A stretch of 64,000 bases of DNA from Tessaracoccus massiliensis. Lineage in GTDB: Bacteria > Actinomycetota > Actinomycetes > Propionibacteriales > Propionibacteriaceae. The position numbers and the translations under genes were made by a program. The first letter of the stretch is position 1. Each line of letters starts with the position of its first letter. The stretch lies in contig NZ_LN623540.1 in NCBI RefSeq assembly GCF_000826065.2, forward strand, positions 224,649 to 288,648, given 5' to 3'. Shown here piece by piece: positions 1-8,525 of the stretch. Under the pieces are notes generated by a model. The model did no database searches and had not been told where the DNA came from. It was given only the letters and a program-made list of their open reading frames with translations.

Positions 1-2
1 CG

Positions 3-536
3 TTGGCACAAGCTGGCATCGCCACCCGCACCGGGCCGGCGTGGGTCTCCCACCTGAGCGTGGACGACTACCGCACCTTCACCGCCTCCGTCGGGGTGCC
101 GACGTACCTGCGGGCCGGCACGCGGCTGTGGCTGGGCGACAAGCAGGCCTACCGGACCACCGCCGGCGTGCTGGACGTGCACCGCATCGAGAAGGGCGCG
201 CCGCTCGGCTACCACGGGGTGCCCGCGCCGAAGGACGGCTGGATCGTGGTGGTCTCCGGCGGCACCGCCCACGGCGTCGCGATGGCGGCGCCCGTGCCGC
301 AACGCTCGCTGAAGCAGCGCGGGGTCACCGTCGCGCAGGGGCTCCTTGACGCCGTCGGCCGCACGCTGTCGCCGTACCAGATCGGTGGGAAGAAGCGCTC
401 GTTCGCGGAGCCGCCGCACATGCACTCGTCGATGATCTTCGTCCCCGGCGAGTACCCGCTGGCGAAGGTGGGCGACGAGATCCCCGTCACCACCCGCATG
501 ACCACCGTCACCCCGGACGAGCTGTTCTGGACGTAA
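3..536 (+). CDS. Alanine racemase-like protein, C-terminal part (cut by window edge)
   Basis: The frame is open to the left edge, so the true start lies outside the window; a TTG at base 3 is only the first possible start codon. The visible 177 residues resemble the C-terminal beta domain of fold-type III PLP enzymes of the alanine racemase type. A GYHGVPAPKDGWIVVVSGGTA segment takes the place of the usual Gly-Tyr-Gly region. A late HMHSSMIFVPG stretch followed by VGDEIPV resembles the conserved CMD...VGD end of that family, but the usual Cys-Met-Asp is replaced by His-Met-His. The role (amino-acid racemisation or a related PLP reaction) is inferred from this weak similarity. An actinobacterial alanine racemase paralogue is more likely than the essential Alr. 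Confidence 0.45.
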   Translation: MAQAGIATRTGPAWVSHLSVDDYRTFTASVGVPTYLRAGTRLWLGDKQAYRTTAGVLDVHRIEKGAPLGYHGVPAPKDGWIVVVSGGTAHGVAMAAPVPQRSLKQRGVTVAQGLLDAVGRTLSPYQIGGKKRSFAEPPHMHSSMIFVPGEYPLAKVGDEIPVTTRMTTVTPDELFWT

Positions 537-538
537 CT

Positions 539-587
539 GGTCCCTGAGCGCGAGCTCTGCGAGCGACGAAGGGCACGCTCAGGGACC
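539..587. repeat. Intergenic palindromic repeat (GGTCCCTGAGCG family)
   Basis: GGTCCCTGAGCG at 539-550 is matched by its exact reverse complement at 576-587. The interior carries CGAGCGACGAAGG. The element starts 3 bases after the stop of the upstream frame and ends 20 bases before the next start. Related ends occur at 8320-8497 and near 52958, and a looser version near 16415. As an RNA it would form a hairpin and could end transcription of the upstream gene. Confidence 0.75.
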
Positions 588-607
588 GGGCATGACACGA
601 TGGAGTC

Positions 608-1393
608 ATGGCTGACAAGAAGCGAAAGATCCTGATCACCGGCGCCACCGGCGGCATCGGGCTGCTCCTCGAAGAGCGCCTGATGGACGATTACGACGTG
701 GTCTCCCAGGGCCGCACGCCCGCCAACGACGAGCAGGCCAAGCGGCTGAAGAAGGCAGACCTCGAAGACTACGACGAGGTGCGTGCCCTCATGGACGGCG
801 TCGAGGTGGTCCTCCACCTGGCCGGCGAGGCGTCCCCCGAGGCCACGTGGGACGACGTGCTCACCCCCAACATCATCGGCTTGCGCAACGTGCTGGAGGC
901 CGCCCGCGACGCAGGCGTCAAGCGCTTCGTGTTCGCCTCCTCCAACCACGCAATGGGCATGTATGACCGCGACGAGCAGTGGCCCGTCTACCCGCACCAT
1001 CTCCCCCGCCCCGATTCGCTGTACGGCGTCTCGAAGGTCTTCGGCGAGGCGCTGGGCCGCTACTACCACGACAAGTTCGGCATCGAGTTCATCTCCCTGC
1101 GCATCGGCTGGGCCACGGAGGATCCGCTCGAGGCGGACGTGGAACTGCTGCACGCCATGTGGTTGAGCGAGGACGACACCGAACGCGTCTTCCGCCGGGC
1201 CATCGAGGCCGAGGATGTGACCTACGGGCTGTACTACGCGATCTCGGACAACCCCAACCGCCGCTGGGACCTCACCAACACGATGGTGGAACTGGGCTAC
1301 CGACCCGAGGATTCCGTGGCTGATCTGAAGGACGAGGGCGAGGTCATCGAGGGCGGCAAGGACTCGCCCGACGACTGGCCCGAAGGCTCCTGA
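608..1393 (+). CDS. NAD(P)-dependent epimerase/dehydratase family protein (extended SDR)
   Basis: This 261-residue Rossmann-fold enzyme has the dinucleotide motif GATGGIG near residue 12 and the SDR active-site pair YGVSK near residue 139, after a Ser-rich strand (FASSNHAMG). The order of these motifs and the length match extended SDRs. The segment SLRIGWATEDP and a short substrate-binding end resemble uronate dehydrogenase-like proteins, so a sugar or uronic acid derivative is a reasonable substrate, but the sequence does not fix it. The start ATG follows a GGAG Shine-Dalgarno sequence at short distance. The gene is flanked upstream by a palindromic repeat and converges on the next gene. Confidence 0.8.
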   Translation: MADKKRKILITGATGGIGLLLEERLMDDYDVVSQGRTPANDEQAKRLKKADLEDYDEVRALMDGVEVVLHLAGEASPEATWDDVLTPNIIGLRNVLEAARDAGVKRFVFASSNHAMGMYDRDEQWPVYPHHLPRPDSLYGVSKVFGEALGRYYHDKFGIEFISLRIGWATEDPLEADVELLHAMWLSEDDTERVFRRAIEAEDVTYGLYYAISDNPNRRWDLTNTMVELGYRPEDSVADLKDEGEVIEGGKDSPDDWPEGS

Positions 1394-1412
1394 GCTGGCG
1401 CCTCAGCTCAGG
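1389..1412. terminator. Hairpin between convergent genes
   Basis: CCTGAGCTG (1389-1397), a six-base loop and CAGCTCAGG (1404-1412) form a perfect 9-bp stem that overlaps both stop codons of the two convergent genes. There is no clear U-run on either side, so it is a possible bidirectional terminator rather than a textbook one. Confidence 0.5.
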
Positions 1413-2826
1413 GAGCAGCGGGGGTGGGTCGCTCGTAGCCGGCCAGCGACGGGTCGTCCTCCGGCAGCGCGCGCGACGGGGTGGGCGCAACGGCGACCCC
1501 GTCGTCGGAGCCTTCCCAGATGGGGTCCGATATCGCGGGGCTGCGCACTGCGTCGCGGGCGGGGCGCACGATGTCGGCCACCGTCTCCGTGAGGAGCCAC
1601 AACTCCACGAGCACGTGCAGGATGATCGCCAGCCAGTACAGCATGTACGGCCCGTTCTGGGTGGTGGTCAGCCAACCGCCGAGCCAGCCCCAGATGGCGA
1701 CGTAGTAGAACAGCCCGGTGATCGACACGGCGATGATCTCGGGCTTGAACGGGCGGGCGAGCACCACGGCGAACAGCACCCACAGCGCCGTCTGGGGCGT
1801 GTAGGCGGCGCCCAGCACCACCGTCGCGAGGATCACCACGGCCACCATCGACCCCACCCGGGGGCGCTTGCCCGTGACGAACAGGTAGGCGATGAACACG
1901 CCCAGCGCGAACAGCAGCACCACGAACATGATCGAGCCGGTGGCTCGCAGTTTCAGCCCGAACATCAACTGCAGCACGTACCAGAGGGAGCCGTAGCCGG
2001 TCTCGGTGTTGATCTCGCCGTGGTAGTAGCGGTACACCAGGTCGAAGTTGCGCATCAGCAACGGCAGGTGCACGGCGAAGAACGTGACGACGGCGGGCAC
2101 GATGAACAGCAGCGCCTTGCGCCAGCCGGCCCTCAGCGCGACGGCGACCACCACCGCGAGCACCACACCGATCGGCATGGTGCCGGCGCAGGCCGCCAGG
2201 CCCAGCACGATGCCGGCCTCCAGGAGCCGCCCGCGGGCCACCTGCACCAGGCCGAGCGCGGTGAACGCGATGGGCACCAGCGTCCAGTTGACCAGGCCCA
2301 CCGCCAGCACCACCGGGGAGGCGGCCACCAGCAACGCGTCCCACGATGTGCGCCCGGGCCGACGGCGACCGATCCATGCCATGCACGCCACCCAGATCAG
2401 GAAGCAGACGAACAGGCCCAAGGCGGTGATGGCGAAGAAGGTGACGCTGGCGTCGACCTCGTTGGCCACCGAGGCGCTGCGGCTGATGGGCGCGTCGAAG
2501 AGCACGACGGAGGCCTTGCGGGTAACCATGATCGCCGCGGCGATCAGCGGGGCGAACAGCATCTTGTCCGTGCCCAGCGGCGACTCACTCCGCCCGAAGC
2601 CCTGCCCCAGGAATGTGGTCTGGATGTCCGAGTAACACACCCTCAGGTACATGTCGATGTCCTGGTGCGGCGTGGTCTGCACGCACGGCACGTGGCGTAC
2701 GAACAGCACCAGGAACACCACGGTGGCGAGCAGGAAGGCCCACGGCAACGGGTTGAACCAGATGCCGCGCGGGTTGGCGTGGCGACCCATGGGGCCACCG
2801 AGACCTGGCAGCAGCGCGTTCTTCAC
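1408..2826 (-). CDS. Polytopic membrane protein, GT87-like mannosyltransferase family
   Basis: The 472-residue protein has about ten to twelve hydrophobic helices and a long extracytoplasmic first loop after the N-terminal helix (VFLVLFVRHVPCVQ). That loop carries an acidic pair (QDIDMYL) where GT-C enzymes place a catalytic Asp. The family pattern matches GT87-like polyprenol-phosphate-mannose-dependent transferases. Its position directly downstream of a class A PBP mirrors the ponA1-Rv0051 arrangement in mycobacteria, which supports a role in envelope assembly. The last 50 residues are a charged, Pro-rich cytoplasmic tail. Start choice (ATG 2826) is the only one upstream of the first helix that keeps the basic N-terminus. 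The acceptor is unknown. Confidence 0.65.
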   Translation of the reverse strand: MKNALLPGLGGPMGRHANPRGIWFNPLPWAFLLATVVFLVLFVRHVPCVQTTPHQDIDMYLRVCYSDIQTTFLGQGFGRSESPLGTDKMLFAPLIAAAIMVTRKASVVLFDAPISRSASVANEVDASVTFFAITALGLFVCFLIWVACMAWIGRRRPGRTSWDALLVAASPVVLAVGLVNWTLVPIAFTALGLVQVARGRLLEAGIVLGLAACAGTMPIGVVLAVVVAVALRAGWRKALLFIVPAVVTFFAVHLPLLMRNFDLVYRYYHGEINTETGYGSLWYVLQLMFGLKLRATGSIMFVVLLFALGVFIAYLFVTGKRPRVGSMVAVVILATVVLGAAYTPQTALWVLFAVVLARPFKPEIIAVSITGLFYYVAIWGWLGGWLTTTQNGPYMLYWLAIILHVLVELWLLTETVADIVRPARDAVRSPAISDPIWEGSDDGVAVAPTPSRALPEDDPSLAGYERPTPAAP

Positions 2827-2879
2827 GCGCTCACTGTAGCTGTTAGCCCTGAACGGATCGGGTCGTGTCGCCGTCCTGC

Positions 2880-5048
2880 TCAGCGGGATTGTCCGGCGGT
2901 GGCGCCTGAGTGGGCGGCTGCGGTGCCGGCTCCACCTCGGCTGGCGGAGCCTGCGTGGGTGGGGCCTGCGTCGGCGGGGGTGCCTGAGTGGCCGGGCACC
3001 GTCGGCGTCTCGGTGGGAGCCCCGGTGGGGGCGCTGGCCGGCTGCTCGTCGCCGTCGCGCGCGGGACGCTGCGAGACGTTGGTGGTCTCGCCCCTATCCG
3101 CCTTGATCTCCTCCGGCTCGTCGAACTCGAGCACCTCCATGCCCTCGCTGGCGCGGATCATGTAGTCCACCCACGTCATCAGCGGGTAGCTGGAGCCGTA
3201 GAACGTGCGGTCCTGCGGCCGCTTGTAGGGGCGCAGGTCCGCGTTGCCGCCCTCGCCGGCGACGTAGAGCACCGCCGTCGAGATCTGCTTGGTGTAGCCC
3301 ACGAACCAGGCTGAGGTGATCGACTCGTCGATGCCGTTGGTGCCGGTCTTGCCCGCGACGGGGCGGCCCAGCTCCTGCGCGCGGCGGCCGGTGCCCTCCT
3401 GCACCACGGAGGTCAGCGAATCGGTCACGTTGGCGGCCACGTTGGCGTCGATGGTCTGCTCGTTGGGCGGCTCCGCCTCGTAGACGACGTTGCCGTCGCG
3501 GTCGAGGACCTGCTTGACGATGTGCGTCTCGTTGCGCTTGCCGGAGTTGGCGAGGGTGGCGTACGAGTTGGCCATGTCGAGCGGGGTGACCTCGCCGAAG
3601 CCGAGCGCGACGCGGTTGCCGGATTCCTCCCATGCGGGGCCGGTGGGGGCGCCGGCGTCGTTGGCGGCCTTGATCACCTCGTCGCGGCCGTTGTCCATCT
3701 GCTGCGTGAGGTCCACGAAGGCGGTGTTGATGGAATCCGCGGTGGCCTTGCGGAGCGTGACACGGCCGTACTGCTGGTTGGCCTGGTTGTTGACGGTCTG
3801 AGTGTCGCCGCGGGGCGTGAACGTGTTGCCGTTGAACACGGAGCGCAGCGAGAAGCCGTTGCGCAGGCCCGCGATGGTGGCGAAGGGCTTGAACGTGGAC
3901 GCGGCGGGGCGCTTCGTGTCTGCCCAGTTGCGCGAGTTGGTCACGAAATCCGCGCCGCCGTAGAGGGAGAGGATGCCGCCGGTGACGGTGTCGACCGAAG
4001 TGATCGCCACGTGCAGCTGCGACGGGTCCGCGCCCTCAGCGGAATCCTCCGCCGCCTGGGCCGTGTACTTCTGGGCCTCCTGGATGGCGGCCTCCTGCAT
4101 GGGCTTGCTGAGCGTGGTGACGATCTTCAGGCCGCCGCCTTGGATCTCACCCTCGGAGAAGCCCTTGGCGGCCAGCTCGTCCTCCACCATCTTGATGAGG
4201 AAGCCCTTCGGCCCGCCGTAGCGGTTGTTGACGGGCACCTCAGGGAACTCCGGTAGCTGGGGGCGGGCCGCGGTGTGTTCGGCCTGCGAAATGGCGCCCA
4301 TCTCGAGCATGCCGTCAAGCACGTACTGGTAGCGGCCCAGCAGCCTCTGGCGGTGCTCTTCCCCGCCGGACGGGTTGAAGCCGGCCGGGTTGTTGAGGAT
4401 GGCTGCGAGGGCGGCGGCCTCGCCGACGGTGAGGTCCTTCGAGTCCTTCAGGAAGTAGGACTTGGCGGCGGCCTGGATGCCGTAGGCGCCGCGGCCGAAG
4501 TAGATGGTGTTGAGGTAGCCCTCGAGGATCTCCTCCTTGGGCATCTCGCGGCCCATCTTCGTGGCGAGGAACAGTTCGCGCACCTTGCGCTGCATCGTGC
4601 GCGACGAATCGAGATAGAGGATCTTGATGTACTGCTGGGTGATGGTGGAGCCGCCCTGCACCTCACCGCCGCGCAGGATGGACCAGGCGCCGCGCAGCAT
4701 GCCGGTCACGGAGAAGCCCGGGTCCTCCCAGAAGCTGCGGTTCTCCGCTGCGATCGCCGCGTCCTTCATCACCTGCGGCATCTGGTCGTAGGGGATGGTG
4801 ACGCGGTTCTGTACCGCGAGCGAGCCCAACTGGTTGTTGCCGTCCTGGTAGTAGAGGAACGTCGTGTTGGTGGTGAAATCCGCGTTCGGGTCCGGCAGGT
4901 CCGTGGTGTTGTAGAGGTACAGGAACCCGCCGATGCCGCCCAGGCCGGCGATGATGAACAGCACCAGGGCCGTGATGCCGATGCGGCCCCAGATCTTCCG
5001 GGCGCGCGACTTCTGCGTGCGCTGCGGCTTCTTCTTGGTCTTGGCCAT
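2880..5048 (-). CDS. Bifunctional class A penicillin-binding protein (PBP1a type), tail probably frameshifted
   Basis: Peptidoglycan glycosyltransferase/DD-transpeptidase of 722 residues. It begins with a short basic cytoplasmic segment (residues 1-20) and one membrane helix (about 22-46). The GT51 domain follows, with AAENRSF, GGSTITQQY and the FGRGAYGIQAAAKSYF motif. The transpeptidase domain carries SXXK (STFKPF), SXN (SINTAF) and KTGT. The open frame ends in an odd Gly/Ala/His-rich tail. Shifting by one base at a GGG run near 2994-2996 gives a tail rich in PTQAPP units that stops at 2843, 16 bases from the next gene. Such Pro/Thr-rich tails are usual for actinobacterial PBPs, so the shifted reading (734 residues) is probably the true one. 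Confidence 0.9.
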   Translation of the reverse strand: MAKTKKKPQRTQKSRARKIWGRIGITALVLFIIAGLGGIGGFLYLYNTTDLPDPNADFTTNTTFLYYQDGNNQLGSLAVQNRVTIPYDQMPQVMKDAAIAAENRSFWEDPGFSVTGMLRGAWSILRGGEVQGGSTITQQYIKILYLDSSRTMQRKVRELFLATKMGREMPKEEILEGYLNTIYFGRGAYGIQAAAKSYFLKDSKDLTVGEAAALAAILNNPAGFNPSGGEEHRQRLLGRYQYVLDGMLEMGAISQAEHTAARPQLPEFPEVPVNNRYGGPKGFLIKMVEDELAAKGFSEGEIQGGGLKIVTTLSKPMQEAAIQEAQKYTAQAAEDSAEGADPSQLHVAITSVDTVTGGILSLYGGADFVTNSRNWADTKRPAASTFKPFATIAGLRNGFSLRSVFNGNTFTPRGDTQTVNNQANQQYGRVTLRKATADSINTAFVDLTQQMDNGRDEVIKAANDAGAPTGPAWEESGNRVALGFGEVTPLDMANSYATLANSGKRNETHIVKQVLDRDGNVVYEAEPPNEQTIDANVAANVTDSLTSVVQEGTGRRAQELGRPVAGKTGTNGIDESITSAWFVGYTKQISTAVLYVAGEGGNADLRPYKRPQDRTFYGSSYPLMTWVDYMIRASEGMEVLEFDEPEEIKADRGETTNVSQRPARDGDEQPASAPTGAPTETPTVPGHSGTPADAGPTHAGSASRGGAGTAAAHSGATAGQSR

Positions 5049-5151
5049 GCGTCCTTCTCACCCTCGTCTGTTGGCCGGTCCGCGAAGGATCGGCACATTC
5101 CAGAGTAAATGGAACGTGCAACCTCCACCCAATCCGGCCGGCCCGCCGTCG

Positions 5152-6039
5152 TCAGGGCTGGGGGGTCTCCCGGCGGCCCACGCCAGGCAGGATGGGCCCG
5201 CGGATGCCAGCCTCGGCGAGGGCGCGCTGCCCGCGGGCGCGCACCGCACGCATCGGGCCCCACTGCTGGTTGGGGCCGGTCTTGATGGAGACCTGCACCG
5301 TCATGGTGCCGCCCTCCATGGAGCCCACGCCCAGCACCGACGGCGGCTCCAGCAACTGCTCGGCGAACTCGGGCTCCTCGTCCATCCGGCCGACGGCGGT
5401 GCGCAGCACGTCCTGTACACGTTCAGGGTCTTCGTTGATGGCCACGGGGATGTCGATGGTGGCGGTGGAGTAGCCCTGGGACACGTTGCCCAGCGTCAGC
5501 ACCTCGCCGTTGCGGACGTACCAGACGGTGCCGGTGGCATCGCGCAGCTTCGTGACTCGCAGGGTGACGTCCTGCACGGTGCCGGTGAGGTCGCCGACGC
5601 GGATGAGGTCGCCCACACCGAACTGGTCCTCGGCCAGCATGAAGATGCCGGAGAGGTAGTCCTTCACCAGGGACTGGGCACCGAAGCCCAGCGCCACGCC
5701 GCCCACGCCGGCCGAGGCCAGCAGCGGCGCCATCGGCACCCCGAAGGTGGCCAGCACCGTGAGGACGACCACCACCAGCAGCACGACGTCGACGACGTTG
5801 CGCAGCAGGGAACCCAGGGTCTCGACGCGCTGCCGGTGTCGCTCACGGCTCACGCCGCTGGCGCGGGCGAGGATGCGACGAGCCCGCGCGCCGAGGTCCT
5901 CGTCGTCGTGGCTCGCCTTGCCCCGGGCCACCAGCGTGCGCACGATGCGCCTGATCGCGTAGGTCAGCACGAGGCGGAACGCGAGCGCCACGGCGATGAC
6001 GATGCCGGCCAGCAGCAACTTCTCCCAGAGATCAGGCAT
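5152..6039 (-). CDS. Small-conductance mechanosensitive channel family protein (MscS)
   Basis: The 295-residue protein has an N-terminal helix (about 8-30), a charged linker, a second helix (about 80-100) and the Gly/Ala-rich pore helix ASAGVGGVALGFGAQSLVKD (about 108-127), which is the family hallmark. The beta domain follows with DLIRVGDLTGTVQDVTLR and a QGYSTATIDIPV strand. Length and order match short MscS channels that release solutes under hypo-osmotic shock from the cytoplasmic membrane. The gene is alone in its strand neighbourhood, about 100 bp downstream of the PBP start region. Confidence 0.9.
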   Translation of the reverse strand: MPDLWEKLLLAGIVIAVALAFRLVLTYAIRRIVRTLVARGKASHDDEDLGARARRILARASGVSRERHRQRVETLGSLLRNVVDVVLLVVVVLTVLATFGVPMAPLLASAGVGGVALGFGAQSLVKDYLSGIFMLAEDQFGVGDLIRVGDLTGTVQDVTLRVTKLRDATGTVWYVRNGEVLTLGNVSQGYSTATIDIPVAINEDPERVQDVLRTAVGRMDEEPEFAEQLLEPPSVLGVGSMEGGTMTVQVSIKTGPNQQWGPMRAVRARGQRALAEAGIRGPILPGVGRRETPQP

Positions 6040-6091
6040 GCCTCACATTGTGCCCCCAGTCTTCCCCGGAAGGTCTATCGCCCCGCCCGGA

Positions 6092-6409
6092 TCAGAGACC
6101 GCGCGAACGGGCGAACTCGATGAACCGGTCGCCTCGCCCTGGCGGGTTCATGTCCTCGACATCGGCGGCCAGCGGCCGAACCGCCCGGGCAACATCTTCG
6201 AGGGCGTCGGTGCCGCTGCCGATGAGATCCCACTCATCAGGCACCCACGGCAGGTACTCCACCAGGTCGGGGAAGCTCTTCGTATTCGCTTCCCGGTGCC
6301 CGGCGGTGAGGGCGGCGGGCACGATCGTCTCCACCGATTCGTCAGTGAACAGTGCCACGGCGACGATGTCGTCTCGGATTCCGGTCGGCCGAGGCAGCGA
6401 CTTCTGCAT
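6092..6409 (-). CDS. Hypothetical protein, 105 residues
   Basis: A soluble acidic protein with no recognised domain. It contains IRDDIVAVALFTDESVETI, then LPWVPDEWDLIG and a basic FARSRGL end. Composition and codon-position GC look like a real gene. Its ATG at 6409 follows a GAGG-like sequence and overlaps the end of the next upstream gene by 68 bases in another frame. Either this is a short coupled gene, or the two frames belong to one protein broken by a frameshift; the sequence alone does not decide. Confidence 0.45.
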   Translation of the reverse strand: MQKSLPRPTGIRDDIVAVALFTDESVETIVPAALTAGHREANTKSFPDLVEYLPWVPDEWDLIGSGTDALEDVARAVRPLAADVEDMNPPGRGDRFIEFARSRGL

Positions 6410-6788
6410 CCGGATCTGCCTCAGGCTCGTCGAGTTGGACCCCGATCATGTGGATGCTCCCACTCACCGACGCCACGGCGGCCACCGCGAAGAGCAGCCC
6501 GAACACCCCGGACAGGATGCCGGGGAGCCACTCCCCCAGCACGAGTGCGCCGGCGGCGATCAGGCCGAAGGCGGTGGTGAGCAGCAGATAGATGAGGACC
6601 GTGCCGCGATGGTTGCGGATCCGCAGTTGCCGTTCGGTCTCGCCGAACTTCGGCGGGCGGCGAAACAGGAGGTAGGCGGGCACGGCTCCGAACAACGCGC
6701 TGACGCCCAGCATCAGGAGCCACGTGGGCAGATCCGCGCCGTCGCGGATGGCGAAGAAGACCATCCCGCCGAGTCTCCGCCTCGCCAT
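6342..6788 (-). CDS. Small integral membrane protein of unknown function
   Basis: The 148-residue product has four hydrophobic segments (about 20-40, 64-84, 86-104 and a short one ending near 112) and an acidic end, LDEPEADPDAEVAA. The last 15 residues are Arg-rich and look out of frame, and the 105-residue frame that overlaps this end may be its true continuation. The basic start MARRRLGG suits a membrane protein. No family was recognised. It is divergent from the CCA-adding enzyme gene. Confidence 0.5.
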   Translation of the reverse strand: MARRRLGGMVFFAIRDGADLPTWLLMLGVSALFGAVPAYLLFRRPPKFGETERQLRIRNHRGTVLIYLLLTTAFGLIAAGALVLGEWLPGILSGVFGLLFAVAAVASVSGSIHMIGVQLDEPEADPDAEVAASADRNPRRHRRRGTVH

Positions 6789-6859
6789 CCGCGCCTCCTT
6801 CGGTCGTGGATCAGAGCGTATCCGCCGCCGCCGGGTTCGGGATCAACCGGTCCTGAAGA

Positions 6860-6876
6860 TAAGATTGTCGTTTGTG
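6860..6876 (+). promoter_or_regulatory. Candidate -10 box for a leaderless cca transcript
   Basis: TAAGAT (6860-6865) lies 8 bases before the GTG start at 6874, where a transcript would start at or next to the start codon. No Shine-Dalgarno sequence precedes this GTG. The -35 region is poor (GTTCGG near 6835). Leaderless starts are common in actinobacteria; this one is inferred. Confidence 0.35.
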
Positions 6877-8316
6877 CCCAGCCTGACCACAGCCCAGACC
6901 AACGCGATGCAGGAACTCCTGCGCATCGCGCCAGTCATCGACGACCTCGGCAGGCTGTTCCGCGACGCCGGGCATGAGCTGTACCTGGTGGGCGGCTCAG
7001 TGCGCGACGCGCTGCTCGGTAAGCTCGGCCACGACCTCGACTTCACCACCTCGGCCAGCCCGGATCAGACCCACGCACTGCTGAAGAAGTTCACGCCGTC
7101 GACGTGGGACATCGGCCGCGATTTCGGCACCATCGGCGCGATGAAGAAGGCCGACGGCCAAGAGTGGCTCATCGAGATCACCACGTTCCGGGCCGACATC
7201 TACCGCAGCGAATCCCGCAAGCCGGAGGTCAACTTCGGCACCGAGATCGACGGCGACCTCGTGCGCCGCGACTTCACCATCAACGCGATGGCCATCAACG
7301 TGGCCACCCGCCAGTTCGTGGACCCGTACGGTGGCCTCGAGGACCTCGCCGACGGCCTGATCCGCACCCCCGGCACCCCGGAGAACAGCTTCTCGGACGA
7401 CCCGCTTCGGATGATGCGGGCGGCGCGCTTCTCCGCCCGGCTCGGGTTCACCGTCGCGCCGGAGGTGGTGCAGGCGATGAAGGACATGGCCGAGCGCATC
7501 TCCATCGTCTCCTCCGAGCGGATCCAGACGGAGCTCACCGGGCTGCTGCTGACCGACGAGCCGCGCGAGGGGATCGACCTGCTGGTGCGCACCGGGGTCG
7601 CCGAGATCATCCTGCCCGAACTTCCCGCACTGCAACTCGAGGTGGACGAGCACGCCCACCACAAGGACGTCTACCAACACTCCCTGACGGTGCTGGACCA
7701 GGCGATCGAGTTGGAGAAGGCCCGCGGGCACGAGCCGGACATCGTCAACCGGTTGGCCGCGCTGCTGCACGACATCGGCAAGCCCCCCACCCGCCGCTTC
7801 GAGGGGTCGAAGGTGACGTTCCACCACCACGACGTCGTCGGCGCGAAGATGGCCACCAAGCGCCTGAAGGCCCTCAACTACCCGGGCGCGGTGGTGAAGT
7901 CGGTGGCCAAACTCATCGACCTGCATCTGCGCTTCCACGGCTACGCCGACGGGGAGTGGAGCGATTCTGCCGTGCGTCGCTACGTGCGTGACGCGGGAGA
8001 CGAGTTGGAGCGCCTGCACATCCTCACCCGCGCGGACTGCACCACGCGCAACGTGCGCAAGGCCACCAAGCTGCGCCGCGCCTACGAGGAGCTCGAATGG
8101 CGCATCGACGAGCTGGCCCAGCAGGAGGAGCTGCAGTCGCTGCGACCGCACCTCGACGGCACGCAGATCATGGAGATCCTGGGGATCAAGCCGGGTCGAG
8201 AGGTGGGAGAGGCGTACACGTTCCTCCTCGAGCACCGCACGGAGCACGGTCCCATCGAGCACGACGCCGCCGTCGAACTGCTGAAGAGCTGGTGGGCTGA
8301 GCGCAACCCAGCCTGA
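6874..8316 (+). CDS. cca: CCA-adding tRNA nucleotidyltransferase
   Basis: Class II nucleotidyltransferase that builds or repairs the CCA end of tRNAs. The head domain has LYLVGGSVRDALLGK followed by DLDFTT (metal-binding Asp pair) and the RRDFTINAMA motif, then DPLRMMRAARFSARLGF. A C-terminal HD domain is present (HSLTVLD ... LLHDIGKP ... HHDVVGA). The open frame extends 50 codons upstream to 6724, but that stretch overlaps the divergent membrane-protein gene and is Arg-rich nonsense. GTG 6874 (VPSLTTAQ) gives 480 residues, the usual actinobacterial length; ATG 6907 is an alternative. A palindromic repeat begins directly after the stop codon. Confidence 0.92.
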   Translation: MPSLTTAQTNAMQELLRIAPVIDDLGRLFRDAGHELYLVGGSVRDALLGKLGHDLDFTTSASPDQTHALLKKFTPSTWDIGRDFGTIGAMKKADGQEWLIEITTFRADIYRSESRKPEVNFGTEIDGDLVRRDFTINAMAINVATRQFVDPYGGLEDLADGLIRTPGTPENSFSDDPLRMMRAARFSARLGFTVAPEVVQAMKDMAERISIVSSERIQTELTGLLLTDEPREGIDLLVRTGVAEIILPELPALQLEVDEHAHHKDVYQHSLTVLDQAIELEKARGHEPDIVNRLAALLHDIGKPPTRRFEGSKVTFHHHDVVGAKMATKRLKALNYPGAVVKSVAKLIDLHLRFHGYADGEWSDSAVRRYVRDAGDELERLHILTRADCTTRNVRKATKLRRAYEELEWRIDELAQQEELQSLRPHLDGTQIMEILGIKPGREVGEAYTFLLEHRTEHGPIEHDAAVELLKSWWAERNPA

Positions 8317-8319
8317 CCC

Positions 8320-8497
8320 GGTCCCTGAGCGTGCCCCGCGAGGAACGAGCCGGGCACGACGAAGGCCCCCGCAGCCGATCTGACACCTGTTCCACATCGG
8401 GTGTGCTCCGCCGAGGGCGGAGGATGAAGGTCACAATCACGCTACGGGCGCCCTCCGTCGTCGCTGGCTCGTTCCTCGCCGGCGACGCTCAGGGACC
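8320..8497. repeat. MITE-like 178-bp inverted-repeat element
   Basis: GGTCCCTGAGCG at 8320-8331 is mirrored at 8486-8497. The similarity of the two ends extends inward for about 45 bp through CGAGGAACGAGCC and ACGACG, with some mismatches. The core contains GTGTGCTCCGCCGAG, which recurs near 52550 and 53048. The element fills most of the gap between two convergent genes and encodes nothing. Size and long terminal inverted repeats suit a non-autonomous element; no target duplication was evident. Confidence 0.65.
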
Positions 8498-8525
8498 ACG
8501 CACGCCGACGAGGCTCAACCAGCGA

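Noticed and set aside
1615..3165. A plus-strand open frame of about 500 codons across the GT87-like and PBP genes
   Set aside because: Composition (His, Gln, Arg, Gly) and lack of domains show it is the antisense of two real genes.
6724..6873. Upstream extension of the CCA-adding enzyme
   Set aside because: The 50 codons overlap the divergent membrane-protein gene and encode an Arg-rich stretch not seen in the family.
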